Positions 37,233 to 48,716 of a stretch of 64,000 nucleotides of DNA are shown piece by piece. The translations under genes and the position numbers were made by a program. Within the stretch, counting starts at the first letter, position 1; each line of letters starts with the position of its first letter. Under the pieces are notes generated by a model. The model worked only from the letters and a program-made list of their open reading frames with translations. It was not told the DNA's origin and made no database searches. Origin of the DNA: Camarhynchus parvulus (taxonomy: Eukaryota > Chordata > Aves > Passeriformes > Thraupidae); contig NC_044573.1 in NCBI RefSeq assembly GCF_901933205.1, positions 28,517,493 through 28,581,492 of the forward strand. The letters are read 5' to 3'.

Positions 37233-38036
37233 CATTGATTACTGGGCCCAATTGTGTTTAATATCTTTATTGATGATCAAGAGGAGGAGACCAAAAGTTC
37301 CCTCAATAAATTTGTGGCTGACGCCAAATTGGGTGAGAGTGTGGTACTGCTGGAGCACAGGAGAGCTCTGCAGAGGGATTTGGATATGTCAGCCAAGACC
37401 AGTGGTATGGAGTTCAACAAGGCTGAGTACTGGGTCCTGCACGTGAACCACATCACCCCATGAACATAAACCACATCACCCCATGCTACAGTCTGGGGAA
37501 AGAGTGTGATTGTCCCTCTTGGCACTGGTGAGGCCTCACCTCGAGTGCTGTGTCCAATTCTCGGCCCTTCTCTACAAGAAAAACTTTGAGGTGCTGGAGC
37601 GAGTCCAGAGAAGAGCAATGGAGCTGGTGAAGGGTCTGGAGCATAAGTCTTATGAGGAGCAGCTGAGGGAGCTGGGAGTGTTTAGCCTGAAGAAAAAGAG
37701 GTGACCTTATCACTCTCTACAACTCCCTGAAAGGAGGCTGTAGCCAAGTGGGGATCAGCCTCTTCTCCCAGGCAACCAGCAACAGGATGAGAAGACACAG
37801 CTTCAAGCTGCACCAGGGGAGGTTCAGGTTAGACATCAGGAGGAATTTCCTCACTGAAAGAGTGGTCAATGATTGGGACTGACTTCCCTGTGAGGTAGTG
37901 GAGTCATCTTACTTGGAGGTGCTCAAGAAAGAACTGAATATGGCACTTAGTGCTATGGTCTAGTTGACAAGGTGATGATCAGTAAAAGATTAGACTCAAT
38001 CCCAGAGGCCTTTTCCAACCTAAATGGTTCTGTGAC
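37233..38036 (+). mobile_element. CR1 LINE, sense, RT core to 3' end with internal deletion
   Basis: It starts in the reverse-transcriptase palm region: the frame at 37254-37463 begins MFNIFIDDQEEE and contains NKFVADAKLG, which aligns with the CR1 'KFADDTKLG' active-site block. The first catalytic aspartate has become alanine. The next frame, 37510-37704, contains [12 protein letters not shown], then [19 protein letters not shown] and LRELGVFSL, a strong match to CR1 ORF2. About 200 bases expected between these parts are missing near 37505. A 23-bp duplication lies just before, and about nine bases are lost at 37702. It ends near 38036 in a decayed octamer ('aatggttctgtga'). Confidence 0.93.
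37446..37485. repeat. 17-bp direct repeat, period 23, inside CR1
   Basis: AACCACATCACCCCATG occurs at 37446-37462 and exactly again at 37469-37485. The CR1 consensus has this segment once, so it arose inside this copy, probably together with the neighbouring deletion. Confidence 0.88.
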
Positions 38037-39902
38037 ATCAACTTTATTCTTGCAACTTGCTCATGTGCCTCAATCTTAACATGTGACCTATGTAATCCTA
38101 CCCTCAGTACAAAATCTGTCTAGAATATTAATTTCTATACATTGCAGCTCTAGCAGTGTGCATGCAATGTGAATGCAGATCAGTGACTTGCAAGTGCCCA
38201 AACTCATCAAATGTATTTTTGATGACAGAGTAATTTACCCTCATTTTCTTTCTCAAAATAATTTTAAAAATATATGAGTTACCAATAGATTCAAGGCAAT
38301 GTCCAGAAGTTATAACTATGGGAAAGAAAATAATCTTTGGAGTTCAACAAACAAGTTCTTAAAGAATTCCAAAAATAAAGGGCAAAAAATGACTAAAGAT
38401 TAGACACTACATGGATGAATAAAGCATAAAACAGTGGCATGTTGATAAGAATGGTTGGAACAGTAGTAAAAAGTAAACTAAAGTTCCCACTGTTAAAAAA
38501 GTGCAAGACAATTTTGATATGGAGAACCCCAACTGACATTCAACTTACAAGAAGAGCTCAATAAAATTTCTGTGCTGGAGAAAGTGAAGAATTCTGAAAT
38601 ATAGGCTGGATGGAGCAAGATTGGGCATGTATTGAACAGGACAGGACAGGGCAGGCTGGAGCTAGAAGGAGCATAGGACTGCATCCTGGATTCAGAGCAC
38701 TCTTAGCCCAGACCTGTCTTCAACAGCGGTCACTAGTGGAAACCTAGGAAAAGCAAGAACAGGAGAAGCAGGTATAGTACTTTCTATTCTAATGCTTGTC
38801 CATGGATTTCTTGGTCATTTTGTGCTTTGTTTATGTAGCAACACCAAAGAATATCTCCACCAAGCTCCTCTCCCATCTCTCATCAAGCCCATCTAAACTC
38901 CTTGTACCTGCAACATCCATTGGTAAGGAGTCCCATGGAGCTGTTACATGGAGAAGCACTTACTCTTGGCATTACACGAGCAGTATCCCCTGGCACATCT
39001 TCACAGTTCATTTATCAAGAAAGAGGTGACTTAATCTTCCACAGTGATCCAGAAATTCCTGAGTGAATGCTGTAAGAGATATAGATTGATTGTGATTAAA
39101 GTACATAGCATAAGTCACAAATATGCACCTTCATCTACTTAAGTAACAGTACACAGCAGTAGCAACACTAACAATCCCAATAACTTAATGCTTTTATGAC
39201 TAAAACACCTTTTTTCTCACTTTCCTTTGACATTTGAAAAACTCAGCAAGCTATAAGGCCTGAAGCAAATTACCTTGTAATTGCACTGGGCCATCTCTGT
39301 TTGGTCTGTGGTTATCACAACCAAAACTGGCTGTCAAAAAACTCAATTTCCCCTGCTCAATGAAATGTACTGCTCCATTTCTGAGGGCAGTGATCTCAGC
39401 CAAGGGAAAGCTAATTGCTACTAGCTGCCACCTGAGATAAGAGACATCTACAAGTAACCCAGTATGTATCAAAATGGGCAAAGAAAGAGAGACACCACAG
39501 TAAACATAAAGTCATCAAATCTTATGAATCCTCTGTATCAACAAAATACACAATTGATTCAGTGCCCTACCTTAGGCAACAGAATTTTAGACAAGTCAAA
39601 CAGACTGTGTGGCCATAACACAGCAAAAATGACTGCTTGTCTTTTTACCCAAACTTCATAAATTTAGTTAGATGGTGAGCAAATGCAAACAGTTCTAGTA
39701 GAACCAGCACAGTCTGAAGAACAATTTCCAGTAAGCTACTTACAGTCACAGCTGTTGGGCATTGTAGCCATATGAAGGAGTCAATTTATCCCAGCTATGA
39801 CAAAATTGCCTAAAGAAGTACCATTTTGCAGCCATTAGTCTGAATTCCAGTAAACTTCTTCCTAATACCGGGGGTTTGGCACCATTTATTGAAAGTAAAA
39901 CC

Positions 39903-39997
39903 ACTTATAGTAATTGCATTTCTCCCATCAATAAATTCAGGAGATACTGCTGGCGCAATTACTTACAGTAATTGCATTTCTCCCATCAATAAATTCA
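39903..39997. repeat. 37-bp direct repeat separated by 21 bp
   Basis: Two copies of a 37-bp sequence beginning ACTTA(T/C)AGTAATTGCA lie at 39903-39939 and 39961-39997, with a single difference. The 21-bp spacer is unrelated. Near identity suggests a recent local duplication. Confidence 0.9.
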
Positions 39998-42163
39998 AAT
40001 ATATTTTCACATTTTATATTAACCAGTAATAGCAGAATATGATGACCATTTATGGATGAGCCAATGAAGCAGATAAATAAATAAATAATAAGAAACCCAG
40101 CTAAACTAAGTCTAGACTGATATGAAACCACATCTCAACATAGATTCGGGTACATGTAGTCAGAGTCTGCTACTCAGCAGGATCTGTGAGTATCAGAGCA
40201 CTTCATATCCACGGGCACAATGAGATTCAGATATCAGCAGAGCATGAGCTGCAAATGGCAATTTCTCACTGGCACCTTAAACAAAGTGTAATTCTTATCT
40301 CAGTCTGTTCAAATTAGCCCTGCAAAGAGAACATAGTCCTTGGATAAAATAGATCAAGAGATTTTTTTAAATTATTTTTTAAGCCTTGTATTGCACCTAG
40401 GACCATAAAATGATTATGACACCATCCAAAGGCGGTGGATCAATGAAAACTACCAGTATATGGATGACAGAGGATAATGCTAATTACCCATAAACGAGAT
40501 TTAGTACTCAATCATGGGGATATGAAAATGAAATTACGTCACTAAAAGAAATTGCTATTCACAAAAGTAGCTGGCCAATAAGTAATTTTTCAGTTGGGGA
40601 TTAGGATTGGGGAGCCAGGGAAGAAGACAAGTAGACTGTAGGATTGAATAGCTCTGCTGAACCCAGCACAGATATTGCTCCAGTTCTTGAAACTTTTTCC
40701 ATTTAAGAGGACATCATAGTGACCTATGCCAAACTGTTCCCAGAAGTCCTCATGCCATGGGCCTCACATCAGCTTGTGTCTCTTGGTTGATTTTCCAGCA
40801 ATTTGATTAGAACAAATCTTTCATGGCTCTGTGTTGCTTCATGTGTTACCATCAGGGTAATCCTATGTGTTTCCAGCTTGCTCTGTTACCTTAATACACT
40901 CTCAACCTTTTCCTTCAAAGAACCTCGTCCACAAATGCGAGAATTCCAGGGTATCACCTTGTAGTGGTTACAAACTACTTGTTCGTCTGTTTGTGTAGCA
41001 GCCTGAGAGGTTCTTAAATCCCATTGAGATGATTAAGGGCTCAGCATGTCAGGACAGCCAGTTTGTGTGCAGTACAGGACCAGAGAATGTGGAATTGGGC
41101 ACATGCCGAGGCTTCCTGCTGATCCTGCGGCACAGAAGAGTAACCAAGCTTCAGCTCTATTTGGTTACAAAAAACATTGTCAACAAACAAACAAAGAAAC
41201 CCTGCAAACTGCAGTCAAAACTACTAGATACCCCTGAGTATGTTGTTTCCATTTTTTCCTCACAGCTTTCTCAGGCATTAAGATAGATTGTGAATCTTTC
41301 TAAGCTTTGCAGAGCTGTTTGAAAACCTCGAACAAAATGTACTTCCCTAGAAAAGAGGACAATTTATGCTTTTTAACCTGTACTACTGGAGCAAGATGGA
41401 ATAAGGCTATTCCCAAGCATGAAGCTGTACAGACATTAATACAGGATATTCCAAAAGCATCACTCACAGACTCTGAGTCCCATTCCCCTCATATCACTGC
41501 CAGTGCAGAATAATGCAGATGACCTGACAAGAATGGAAGTGTAAGTCAAGAAAAATTTTCTCCTTGAAGAAGTCAAAGCACCAGCTGTGTTTTCAAACAT
41601 CCATAATCCTGATGATTTTACTGACTATAATTGGATGAAAAGAAAGCAATATTGACTTTGTGTTCACTAATAGAATCACTGCTCTTGACAAGTTGCAGAT
41701 CCACCAGGAGCTGTACAGGAGCCATCATCTGCAGCAGCTTGGGGTTTGGCAGGTTGCTGTTCTTGTCTTTATTTACCCAGCGCCACTCATTAAATCTAAG
41801 ATGCAAAGAAATAAATTATTCCTATCACACCAATTATACACACTCCATAATGAAGCCAGAGAGCACAAAGCTGTCAGAAAGCCCTTTCTTTGTAATGACT
41901 CCACAGAAGTTTTATTTCAGAGTTTCTTTCTCTTAGATAGAATTTCTTTATGGGAGTTCTCCATTCTCTGTTAATAGTGACACATGGCTAGCTCCTTGCT
42001 AAGGCAGAAGTTTTTAAGTTATATTGGTCCAGAGTTTCTAGTCCCTTCCTCTTGACAATATCTGTATCTATCCATATTTTTGCTTTTTGGACCCAGTCTT
42101 ACAAAACTGATGCATCTCAATAAACCTGTTTTCTGTGATGGTTTCACCGACTTCTGTATTTTA

Positions 42164-42203
42164 ACATGAGTCATGTAATCTTATAATGTAATCTTACTCA
42201 TGT
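42164..42203. repeat. Inverted repeat enclosing an 11-bp direct repeat
   Basis: ACATGAGT at 42164-42171 pairs exactly with ACTCATGT at 42196-42203. Between them ATGTAATCTTA occurs twice (42173-42183 and 42186-42196). It is small and may be coincidental. Confidence 0.7.
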
Positions 42204-42991
42204 GCTTTACAAAAAACTTACCTGAGTTCCTGGTGCCACAGCATGCTGTATTCCCACCTTGTTGCTCATACAATAAGTAGGGATGAGGAGGGCATCCAGA
42301 TATCAATGTAAAACACTTTTGTGCTTTGGGTTTTTTTGTCTTTAGCACACTGTGGATACATAAAGGTGATCAGATTTGCTGCCTGGTGTTTGGGAAAGCT
42401 GTAGGATGGTGTGACTAACACCATGTCAGGAGATAGGTAACCTGGGGAGTCACAAGCAGAGTTTGGTTTACTCCACACACAGAGCATCTGCCTATATGAA
42501 GAGAGAGAAGAAAATATTTTGCATCCTCCAAATGATACTAAACACTGCCTCTTTCACCCCCAGTGCAAGCAGAAAGACCAATACGAACAATTTGCTGTAC
42601 AAGACATAATCATATCTCTAAGAATCAGTGCCTTCCAGCATCTCTTTGGGAAGTAGTTCTTTGTATAACCCCTTACTGTGGAGGACAGACCACATCTAAA
42701 GAGCACCTCGTAGCTATTAAAGACACCTGATTTGTGCCTTCTTCAAAATGCTGCACTCCTACTCAAGGGGGTATGAACTGAAGGCTTAATTAAGCTTGAG
42801 GTCCTTTCAAAATCTAGTTTTAAAGTACAAACATTTCTAATAATTCAATTTCCACAGCTCCAACTTGATTTTCATAACACAGTTATTCTTACTTGTAGGC
42901 TTCTAAATTGATTAGTGTTTGGTACTCTCAATATTTAGAACACAATTTCACTTCTTCAGAAAAGTATTTTACTTTACTAAGAGATACTTTG

Positions 42992-43009
42992 ATTATCTAG
43001 CTAGATAAT
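42992..43009. repeat. Perfect 18-bp palindrome
   Basis: ATTATCTAG is followed immediately by its reverse complement CTAGATAAT. There is no loop, and pairing ends exactly at both edges. It contains two GATA/TATC cores in opposite orientation, which could bind a dimeric factor. It could also be chance. Confidence 0.8.
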
Positions 43010-43625
43010 TACTCTATTTTTCTCCATATTTTCTATCTTTCCTGACATCTCCATTAAAAGTTATTGAATCATTCACTTAATGACACATTGCTTCCATTTT
43101 GTCTTTCCACTTTCTACATTTGCTTCACTTTAGGACAAACTGTGCCATCACAGCAAAATCAAAAGACCTGCAGCTAACAAAACAAAAAACCCCAGAGTTT
43201 GAACCTCAGAGATTCGATAAGCTTTACAAGGCTCAAGATAAAGGACATAGGAATTTAAATCTCTATTTTCGAGCAAAGCATTCAATCCCTTTGTTCTTTT
43301 GCTTTGCTACTGATCCTAAATAACACTAAATCCTCACAGTTACATTTTCTAAAAAGCAAGGTGGAGGCTTTATTATTTCCTCCAGAAACAATATGACTTT
43401 GCAAGATTGTGAAAAGACTGCTGGCCTACCCTGGGCTTAGCATAACTTTGGGCAAAAAAATCTTGAATGATTGCTTAAAATCTTATAATTTGGGTTGTTT
43501 TCCTCAACATCATATTCTTTGGCAATTGAGCTTGACATAGGGTTACTTATTTCTGAAATATTTAATTTTGGTTTAAAACAGAGGGCTAAAATGTACCATT
43601 TTAGATTCTCCATCACACTTGAAAA

Positions 43626-43782
43626 TAGAATCATAGAATCATAGAATAGTTAGGTTTGGAAGGGACCTTAGAAGTCATTTTGTTCCAAGCACCCTCACAT
43701 GGATTTATTCAGATTCCCACGGTCACTCAGATCTCCATACAACTTGGCCTTGAACACACCTTGAGGAATGAGAAGTCCACAA
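43626..43782 (-). mobile_element. CR1 LINE 3' end, antisense, short copy
   Basis: This is the clearest avian CR1 terminus in the window: 'agaatcatagaatcatagaa' then 'tagttaggtttggaaggga' on the plus strand, three octamer units and the conserved block. It continues to 'cttggccttgaacacac' and 'agaagtccacaac' at 43782, where it is truncated after about 155 bp. Its octamers are less decayed than those of the other copies, so it may be among the younger insertions. Confidence 0.93.
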
Positions 43783-43977
43783 CAAATAAATAAAATCTAT
43801 TTATTTGTTTATTTATAAAATAAAATTAACTGTTGAAATTACTAACATTTTAAAGCTATTATTTTTAAAGCTATTATATATGCATAAATCTATAAAAATT
43901 TTATGATCTTATTTTTAATGTACATTTTTTACATTCGTTGGAGTTCCTCAGCATCCATGTCCTTTTTCCACTGCTCT
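43783..43977. repeat. A/T low-complexity spacer between two CR1 tails
   Basis: The spacer contains an inverted repeat AAATAAATA (43784) against TATTTATTT (43798). An exact 15-bp tandem duplication, TTTTAAAGCTATTAT, lies at 43848-43862 and 43863-43877. No gene is present. Confidence 0.75.
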
Positions 43978-44352
43978 CATAGGATCATTGAATTGTTTGG
44001 GTTGGAAGGGACCCAAAGACCATCTAGTCCCAGCCCCTCAGAGCCCCATCCAGCCTGGCCTTGTACACTTCCAGGGATGGAGTATCCACAGCCCTGCTGA
44101 GCAACCAGTTCAAGTGCTTTACCATCTCCTGAATATAGAATTTATTCCTAACATCTCTTCTAAACCCATCCTCTTTCAGTTTAAAATCACTGCCCCTTAC
44201 CCTGTCACTATCTGTCCACATAAAAAGTCCCGCTTCCTCCCTTTCATAAGACCCCTTTAGGTACTGGAAGGACAAGGTAAGCTTGCCCTTTTCCAGGTTG
44301 AACAACCCCAGCTCTTTCCACCCCCCTGATCATCTTTGTGGATCACTCCAGA
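43978..44352 (-). mobile_element. CR1 LINE 3' end, antisense
   Basis: The plus strand starts 'tcataggatcattgaattgt' then 'ttgggttggaagggaccc'. It continues with 'cagcctggccttgtacact', 'ttcagtttaaaatcactgcc' and 'ctttaggtactggaagg', and ends at 'gatcatctttgtgg' plus a few bases. The order and similarity to avian CR1 are strong. About 375 bp are kept. The minus frame 44024-44305 is a CR1 UTR/ORF2 shadow and not a separate gene. Confidence 0.93.
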
Positions 44353-45605
44353 GTTATATGCCATGGCCAATGCTAAGCATTAGGGAAGAGGGTCTTCGAT
44401 GCAGAAACCCATATTACCAGTCCTGAATTATCTTGCAGAGCTTGCAGGAGATGGCATGTTATTTATGAATTACCACACCCAAAATATATTGCAAATCTGC
44501 TGTGAGCTTCCAACTCACATGGAGGTCCATTCTTCGTTCCTGAGGGTCTTTGTTGTTATACTTAGTTTGGAAATAAGATACATGACAGTTATACTGACTT
44601 TTTGTGCCACCACTGGTTCAGGCATTTTCTGAAAAGAGCATGACTGCTGCCCAACATATCCAACCTCCTTCCTTCATCCAGACAGAAAATCACACAAAGC
44701 AGTGGATTTGAGTGAAATCCAAGCCTGCAAATGCAAAACAGAGGTCAGTGGAGCTCTTCTCCACTCTGATCACCATGAGGTGGAACATTGCAAACTGAGC
44801 CACAAGAGAAAAGGTGACAATGGCACCCAGCACTGGCAGTGAGGTGGGGATGAAGCTGAGTCTGGTTTTGGAGCTCCTGAAGATTAACGCAGTCATTTAA
44901 CCACTAGTCATTTATTTAACCACTTCCCTCAACAGCTGCTTATCTCAGGTTCATCTATAATATTAAGACAGCACCTTGTGAGCTTAGTTTTATTTCCATG
45001 TTCTAAGAAGGATGTACAGATCTTGGAGTGAAGCCACTCTCATGTTCTGAGTTCACAAGGATATGCTATTCATCTACAGTCCTTCCAGACATACAGCTGA
45101 TAGTTTTGACTTATGTTGTGGCATAAAATATTAATGTTTAAATGAAAAAATGTTAGCTTAAATTGAAAAGTGAAAGCATGCTTTTTAGTTTGTAGAAACA
45201 AAATAGGTTGGCATTTACAAACAAAAATTGTTCAATTCTGGAAAATGCAAAGGGAAATGCTCTTGTTAGTTTTTGAATTGACTCTCTTTCTCTTTAATTA
45301 TTCTTTTAATGAAGCTTGAATCTTCCAGCTATAGCCAAACGCATGCATAGTTTCAACCTCAACAAATCAATTTTGTCAAGTTCTATTTATAAAAAAAAAG
45401 AGTCTGAAAATGTGTCTAGTTTTTCTAGCTATCTCTTAATCTACCAAGATAATATCTCACCCCTTTGTCTGACACAGCAGCAGGTGAGAGCTGGGATATG
45501 AAATACCCCATGCTGCTCAACACTGCTTGGTTCCAGAAAATTGCTGTTACCTCGACAGCAGCTTTTGTCCAGCCCTCTCCAAGCTGATCAGGGGAAGCTT
45601 AATTA
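44353..45605. other. AT-rich non-coding DNA, no gene seen
   Basis: No recognisable gene or named repeat. Open frames are below 80 codons. A repeated GTCATTTA...TTAACCAC motif occurs near 44893-44926. Confidence 0.5.
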
Positions 45606-45682
45606 AGGTTTACAGTAACTTTGTAAGGTAAGTGAATACTACTGTCATTTTGCAAAGAAGTCAGCCAAGCCAGAAAAACAAA
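45606..45682 (-). repeat. Possible MIR-type SINE relic, antisense
   Basis: The plus strand 'acagtaactttgtaaggtaa', 'gtgaatactactgtcatttt' and 'gcaaagaagtcagcc' follows the antisense MIR 3' part ('acaaccctatgaggtaggta', 'ctattattatccccatttta', 'cagatgaggaaactgaggc') over about 60 bases. It is old and partial. The AAGGTAAGT inside looks like a splice donor but is explained by the element. Confidence 0.45.
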
Positions 45683-47909
45683 ACCAAAAACAAAAATGCT
45701 GCCTAACATAAAAAAATTACAACCATATGAAAGCCAGGAACAGAATTACAAGTATCACAGTCATGAGTTCCAAGTACTAGCACCAGAATAAGCTGACAGC
45801 TAATATTAAAATCCTCATGCTCATTAGGTTAATCACCTGCAGAAATCCTTTTCTAGCAGCTTCTTTCTCTGACTACTCTGGCACATTGTGTAATAGGCCT
45901 CTGGCCATAATGGGCAGTCTGAGCTACCACTCAAAAATTTGAGTATTTTTTGCTAATTGCAAACATTACCAACTTCACATGCTCATTCAGGTGATAAAAG
46001 CTCTTGATTTCTATTTACCAGGAAGCTGATAAGCAGACAGCCAAATGATGTTATTTCCACACCGGGGGATTTGCTGCTCTCTGCATCCGTCTATTGTAGC
46101 ACCAAAGTCATTCTTCCTCTTGAACACTCAGGGATATTGTCAGCCACCAGGCTTTACTTATTGACAATTTCATCCTTTATCCTGAATGTTCTTTAGGGGA
46201 ACATCTGTCATATCTGAAAAATGTCTAAGAGGTAGCAGAAGCTATGGCAAATACAAAAGAAATATTCCTCTAAAAAAGTACAGTCGAAATACAGATAGCA
46301 TTTAGTGGGGTGCAGGTTCAAACCAACAATTGAGCTGACAAAAGTTGTGTGCTTGGCTATCTGGAATATCATGTTCTTAAGACAGAATGTTGTTGCTCTC
46401 TATGACTATGTACAAAATGCAGAAACACACAAAAGCACTGTCTAAGGGTTCATTAGTGTTTTGATTAACTAACTTTTCCACAGCCAGCAAAGTTTGAAGG
46501 GACTGTGGGTTTGCAGGAGAAACAAGGCCCACGCACAGTAAATGATATTTCCCTGGTATTCTCTTGATGGGAAAGACAAGTCTGAATCTATGACTGACAA
46601 CGAAAACCCTCAACTTTATTGGAGTAAGCTGGGCTCAGAATCCAGGTCCCATATCATGTTGCCAAGGCACAAAATGTTTTATATCTATCTTCAGATATCA
46701 TATCTGTCATTCATTGCACAGGATTCTTGGAGGGCTTTATTGACATTAGCAAACAAAACCTACACAATCTAAGTGTGGTGTCATCACTGGCACTTCAAGG
46801 GAGCTGTGAGAAAACAGTTCTGGGCTTTGGCTGGCTGTGAATATCATTAATTGGTTCTTTAGTTGCTTTATTCTCTTTACAAGAGACAGAAGTGGGAAGT
46901 TCAGAGAACTGAAAATTAACAGTGAGGGATCTAAGAGCCAATAGAAGAATTCATTTTATATACCCATTAGGAAAGCAAGCTGTGAAACCAACTTTTCAAG
47001 ATAGGAATCAAAAAATGTGTTTCTCTTAAATTTTGGCAGATCATTGACAGTGAGAAAAAGCAGGCTTACAATAAAACTCAAGACAGCCTCCAGTCCAATC
47101 TCTTGATATGATGCAGGAGCAAGAATTACAGGACCAGATCTGAAAGGGATATCCTCATGCAGATGTTCCCCTGGGCTTATAACTCTCACAGGTATATTTT
47201 GCTCACTGACATAATTCAGATGCCACTCACATGCCACCAGTATGTTTACATTTTCATTCCTCTCAGGAAGGTCTCCTGTAATTACCAAGGAACAAACTAA
47301 ATGCACACAGCTGAGGAGACTCACTTAGGAGACCAACCCAGGATATAAAAACACATAAAGAATAAACTACCCCAGTACAAATGAATGTCAAAAACCTAAA
47401 AATAGTTATTGCAAAAGTAATTAGGTGAAACAAACAAGACTCAAAAGAAAACAGCCCTAAATGAGCTGTAGCTGGAATTGCTGAAACGTGCCAAGACTTG
47501 TGTGAATAAAGGTGGCAATAATAGGACAAAGCTTTTGTGCTTAGCTAATAAATCAAAGGGAAACACAATTCCCAGACACATGCATTAACCACTGTATCTG
47601 TGGAAGAAATAATGCCATATATGAAATGTGCCACTGAATACATTAAGCAGTAGAAAGATAATTCTGTAGACAAAGGGATGTCACATATCTCCTGATCATA
47701 GATATTGACTTTGGCTAAGTACACATCACAAAAAGGAAAGAAGTAAATAAAACAAGACATCTTTTGGAAACCAAAATTATTACATTATCATCCAGAGATT
47801 ATCAAGGAATAGGACATGTTGAGTTATTGTGCTGGGTTGCAATGTGAGTATTTGATCTATAGACATAGACAGCTGAGTAATGATCATGTCTCAGATAAGG
47901 GTGAGAGCG
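45683..47909. other. AT-rich non-coding DNA, no gene seen
   Basis: Open frames reach 122 codons (46956-47324, minus) without resemblance to a known protein. A 16-bp palindromic ACTCAAAAATTTGAGT occurs at 45929-45944. No repeat family can be named in this stretch. Confidence 0.5.
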
Positions 47910-47978
47910 GTGATTGAGGGTGGTGAGACACTGGAATAGGTTACCCAGGAGGTTGTGGAATGCCCCACACTGGCACCA
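47910..47978 (+). mobile_element. CR1 LINE fragment, sense, cut off before its 3' end
   Basis: 'gagggtggtgagacactgga', 'ataggttacccaggaggttg' and 'tggaatgccccacactgg' form the sense CR1 3' UTR block that normally lies about 100-150 bases before the terminus. The copy stops where an opposite-strand CR1 begins at 47982. The expected continuation is not found on the far side of that element. Confidence 0.8.
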
Positions 47979-47981
47979 TCT

Positions 47982-48716
47982 ACAGATCATAAAATCATCA
48001 AGGTTGAAAGAGATTGTTAAGATCATCCTGTCCAACCATGAACCCAGCACTACCACTGTAACTCTCTAAAAACACATCATCCAGTGCCAGATCCAGGGGC
48101 CTCTAGGGCTGGTGACACCACCACCTTCCTGGGCAACTTTTTCAAATGCCTGACCATTCTAATAGTGAATAAGATTTTTCCTCATATCTGATCTGAATCT
48201 CCCCTGTCTCAGCTTAAGACCATTTCTTCTGGTCCTCTCACTGCAGGCACAATAGAAGACACTGGCCCCCACCTCACCACACCTCCTTTTCAGGGAGTTG
48301 TAGAGAGCAATGAGATTCCCCTAAGACTCCCCTTCTTATGACTGAACAAACCCAGCTCCCTCAGCTCTTCCTCAGAGGACATGTTTTTGAGACCTTTCAC
48401 AAGTCTTGTTGTCCTTCACTGGCTATGCTCCAGTATCTCCCACATCCTTTTTAAACTGAAGGTCCCAGAACTGGGCACAGCACTTTAGGTGTGTCCTCAC
48501 CAATGCTGAGTACAGGGGGCAATCACTGCCCTGATCCTGGCTGTGCTATTCTTGATACAGACCAGGATGCCATTGGCCTTCCTGGCCACCTGGGCACATT
48601 GCTGGGTTATGTTCAGTCACTGTCAACCAACACTCCAGGTCCTTTCTGCTGGATAGTTTTCCACCCCAAGCCCGTAGCACTCATGGAGTTATTGTAGCCA
48701 AAGTGCAGGACCCGAA
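47982..48716 (-). mobile_element. CR1 LINE, antisense, 3' end plus ORF2 C-terminal part
   Basis: The plus strand starts 'cagatcataaaatcatcaag' then 'gttgaaagag', a decayed terminus. It continues through the 'tgaacccagcac' block, 'cttttcagggagttgtagag' and 'tcagctcttcctcagagga', then 'ccattggccttcctggcc', and ends near 'agtgcaggacccg' at 48716. These blocks correspond in reverse to CR1 ORF2 C-terminus and 3' UTR. The minus-strand reading has many stops and shifts, so it is inactive. At about 735 bp it is one of the longest copies here. Confidence 0.9.

Larger units (their letters stand above)
38037..43625. other. AT-rich non-coding DNA, no gene seen
   Basis: Open frames are under 104 codons and unrecognised. 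The segment 38860-39010 ('aaggagtcccatggagctgt' then 'tacatggagaagcacttact') faintly resembles a very old L3/CR1 3' region. A TAAA repeat lies at about 40075-40090. Direct repeats at 39903-39997, a short repeat cluster at 42164-42203 and a palindrome at 42992-43009 are noted separately. Confidence 0.5.

Noticed and set aside
38860..39010. Possible very old L3/CR1 3' region
   Set aside because: Only a few short blocks fit, which is too weak to list as an element.
46310..46327. tRNA B-box-like GGTTCAAACC
   Set aside because: No matching A box at the right distance and no cloverleaf.
46956..47324. 122-codon minus-strand open frame
   Set aside because: It reads somewhat protein-like, but I recognise no domain and see no flanking exons.
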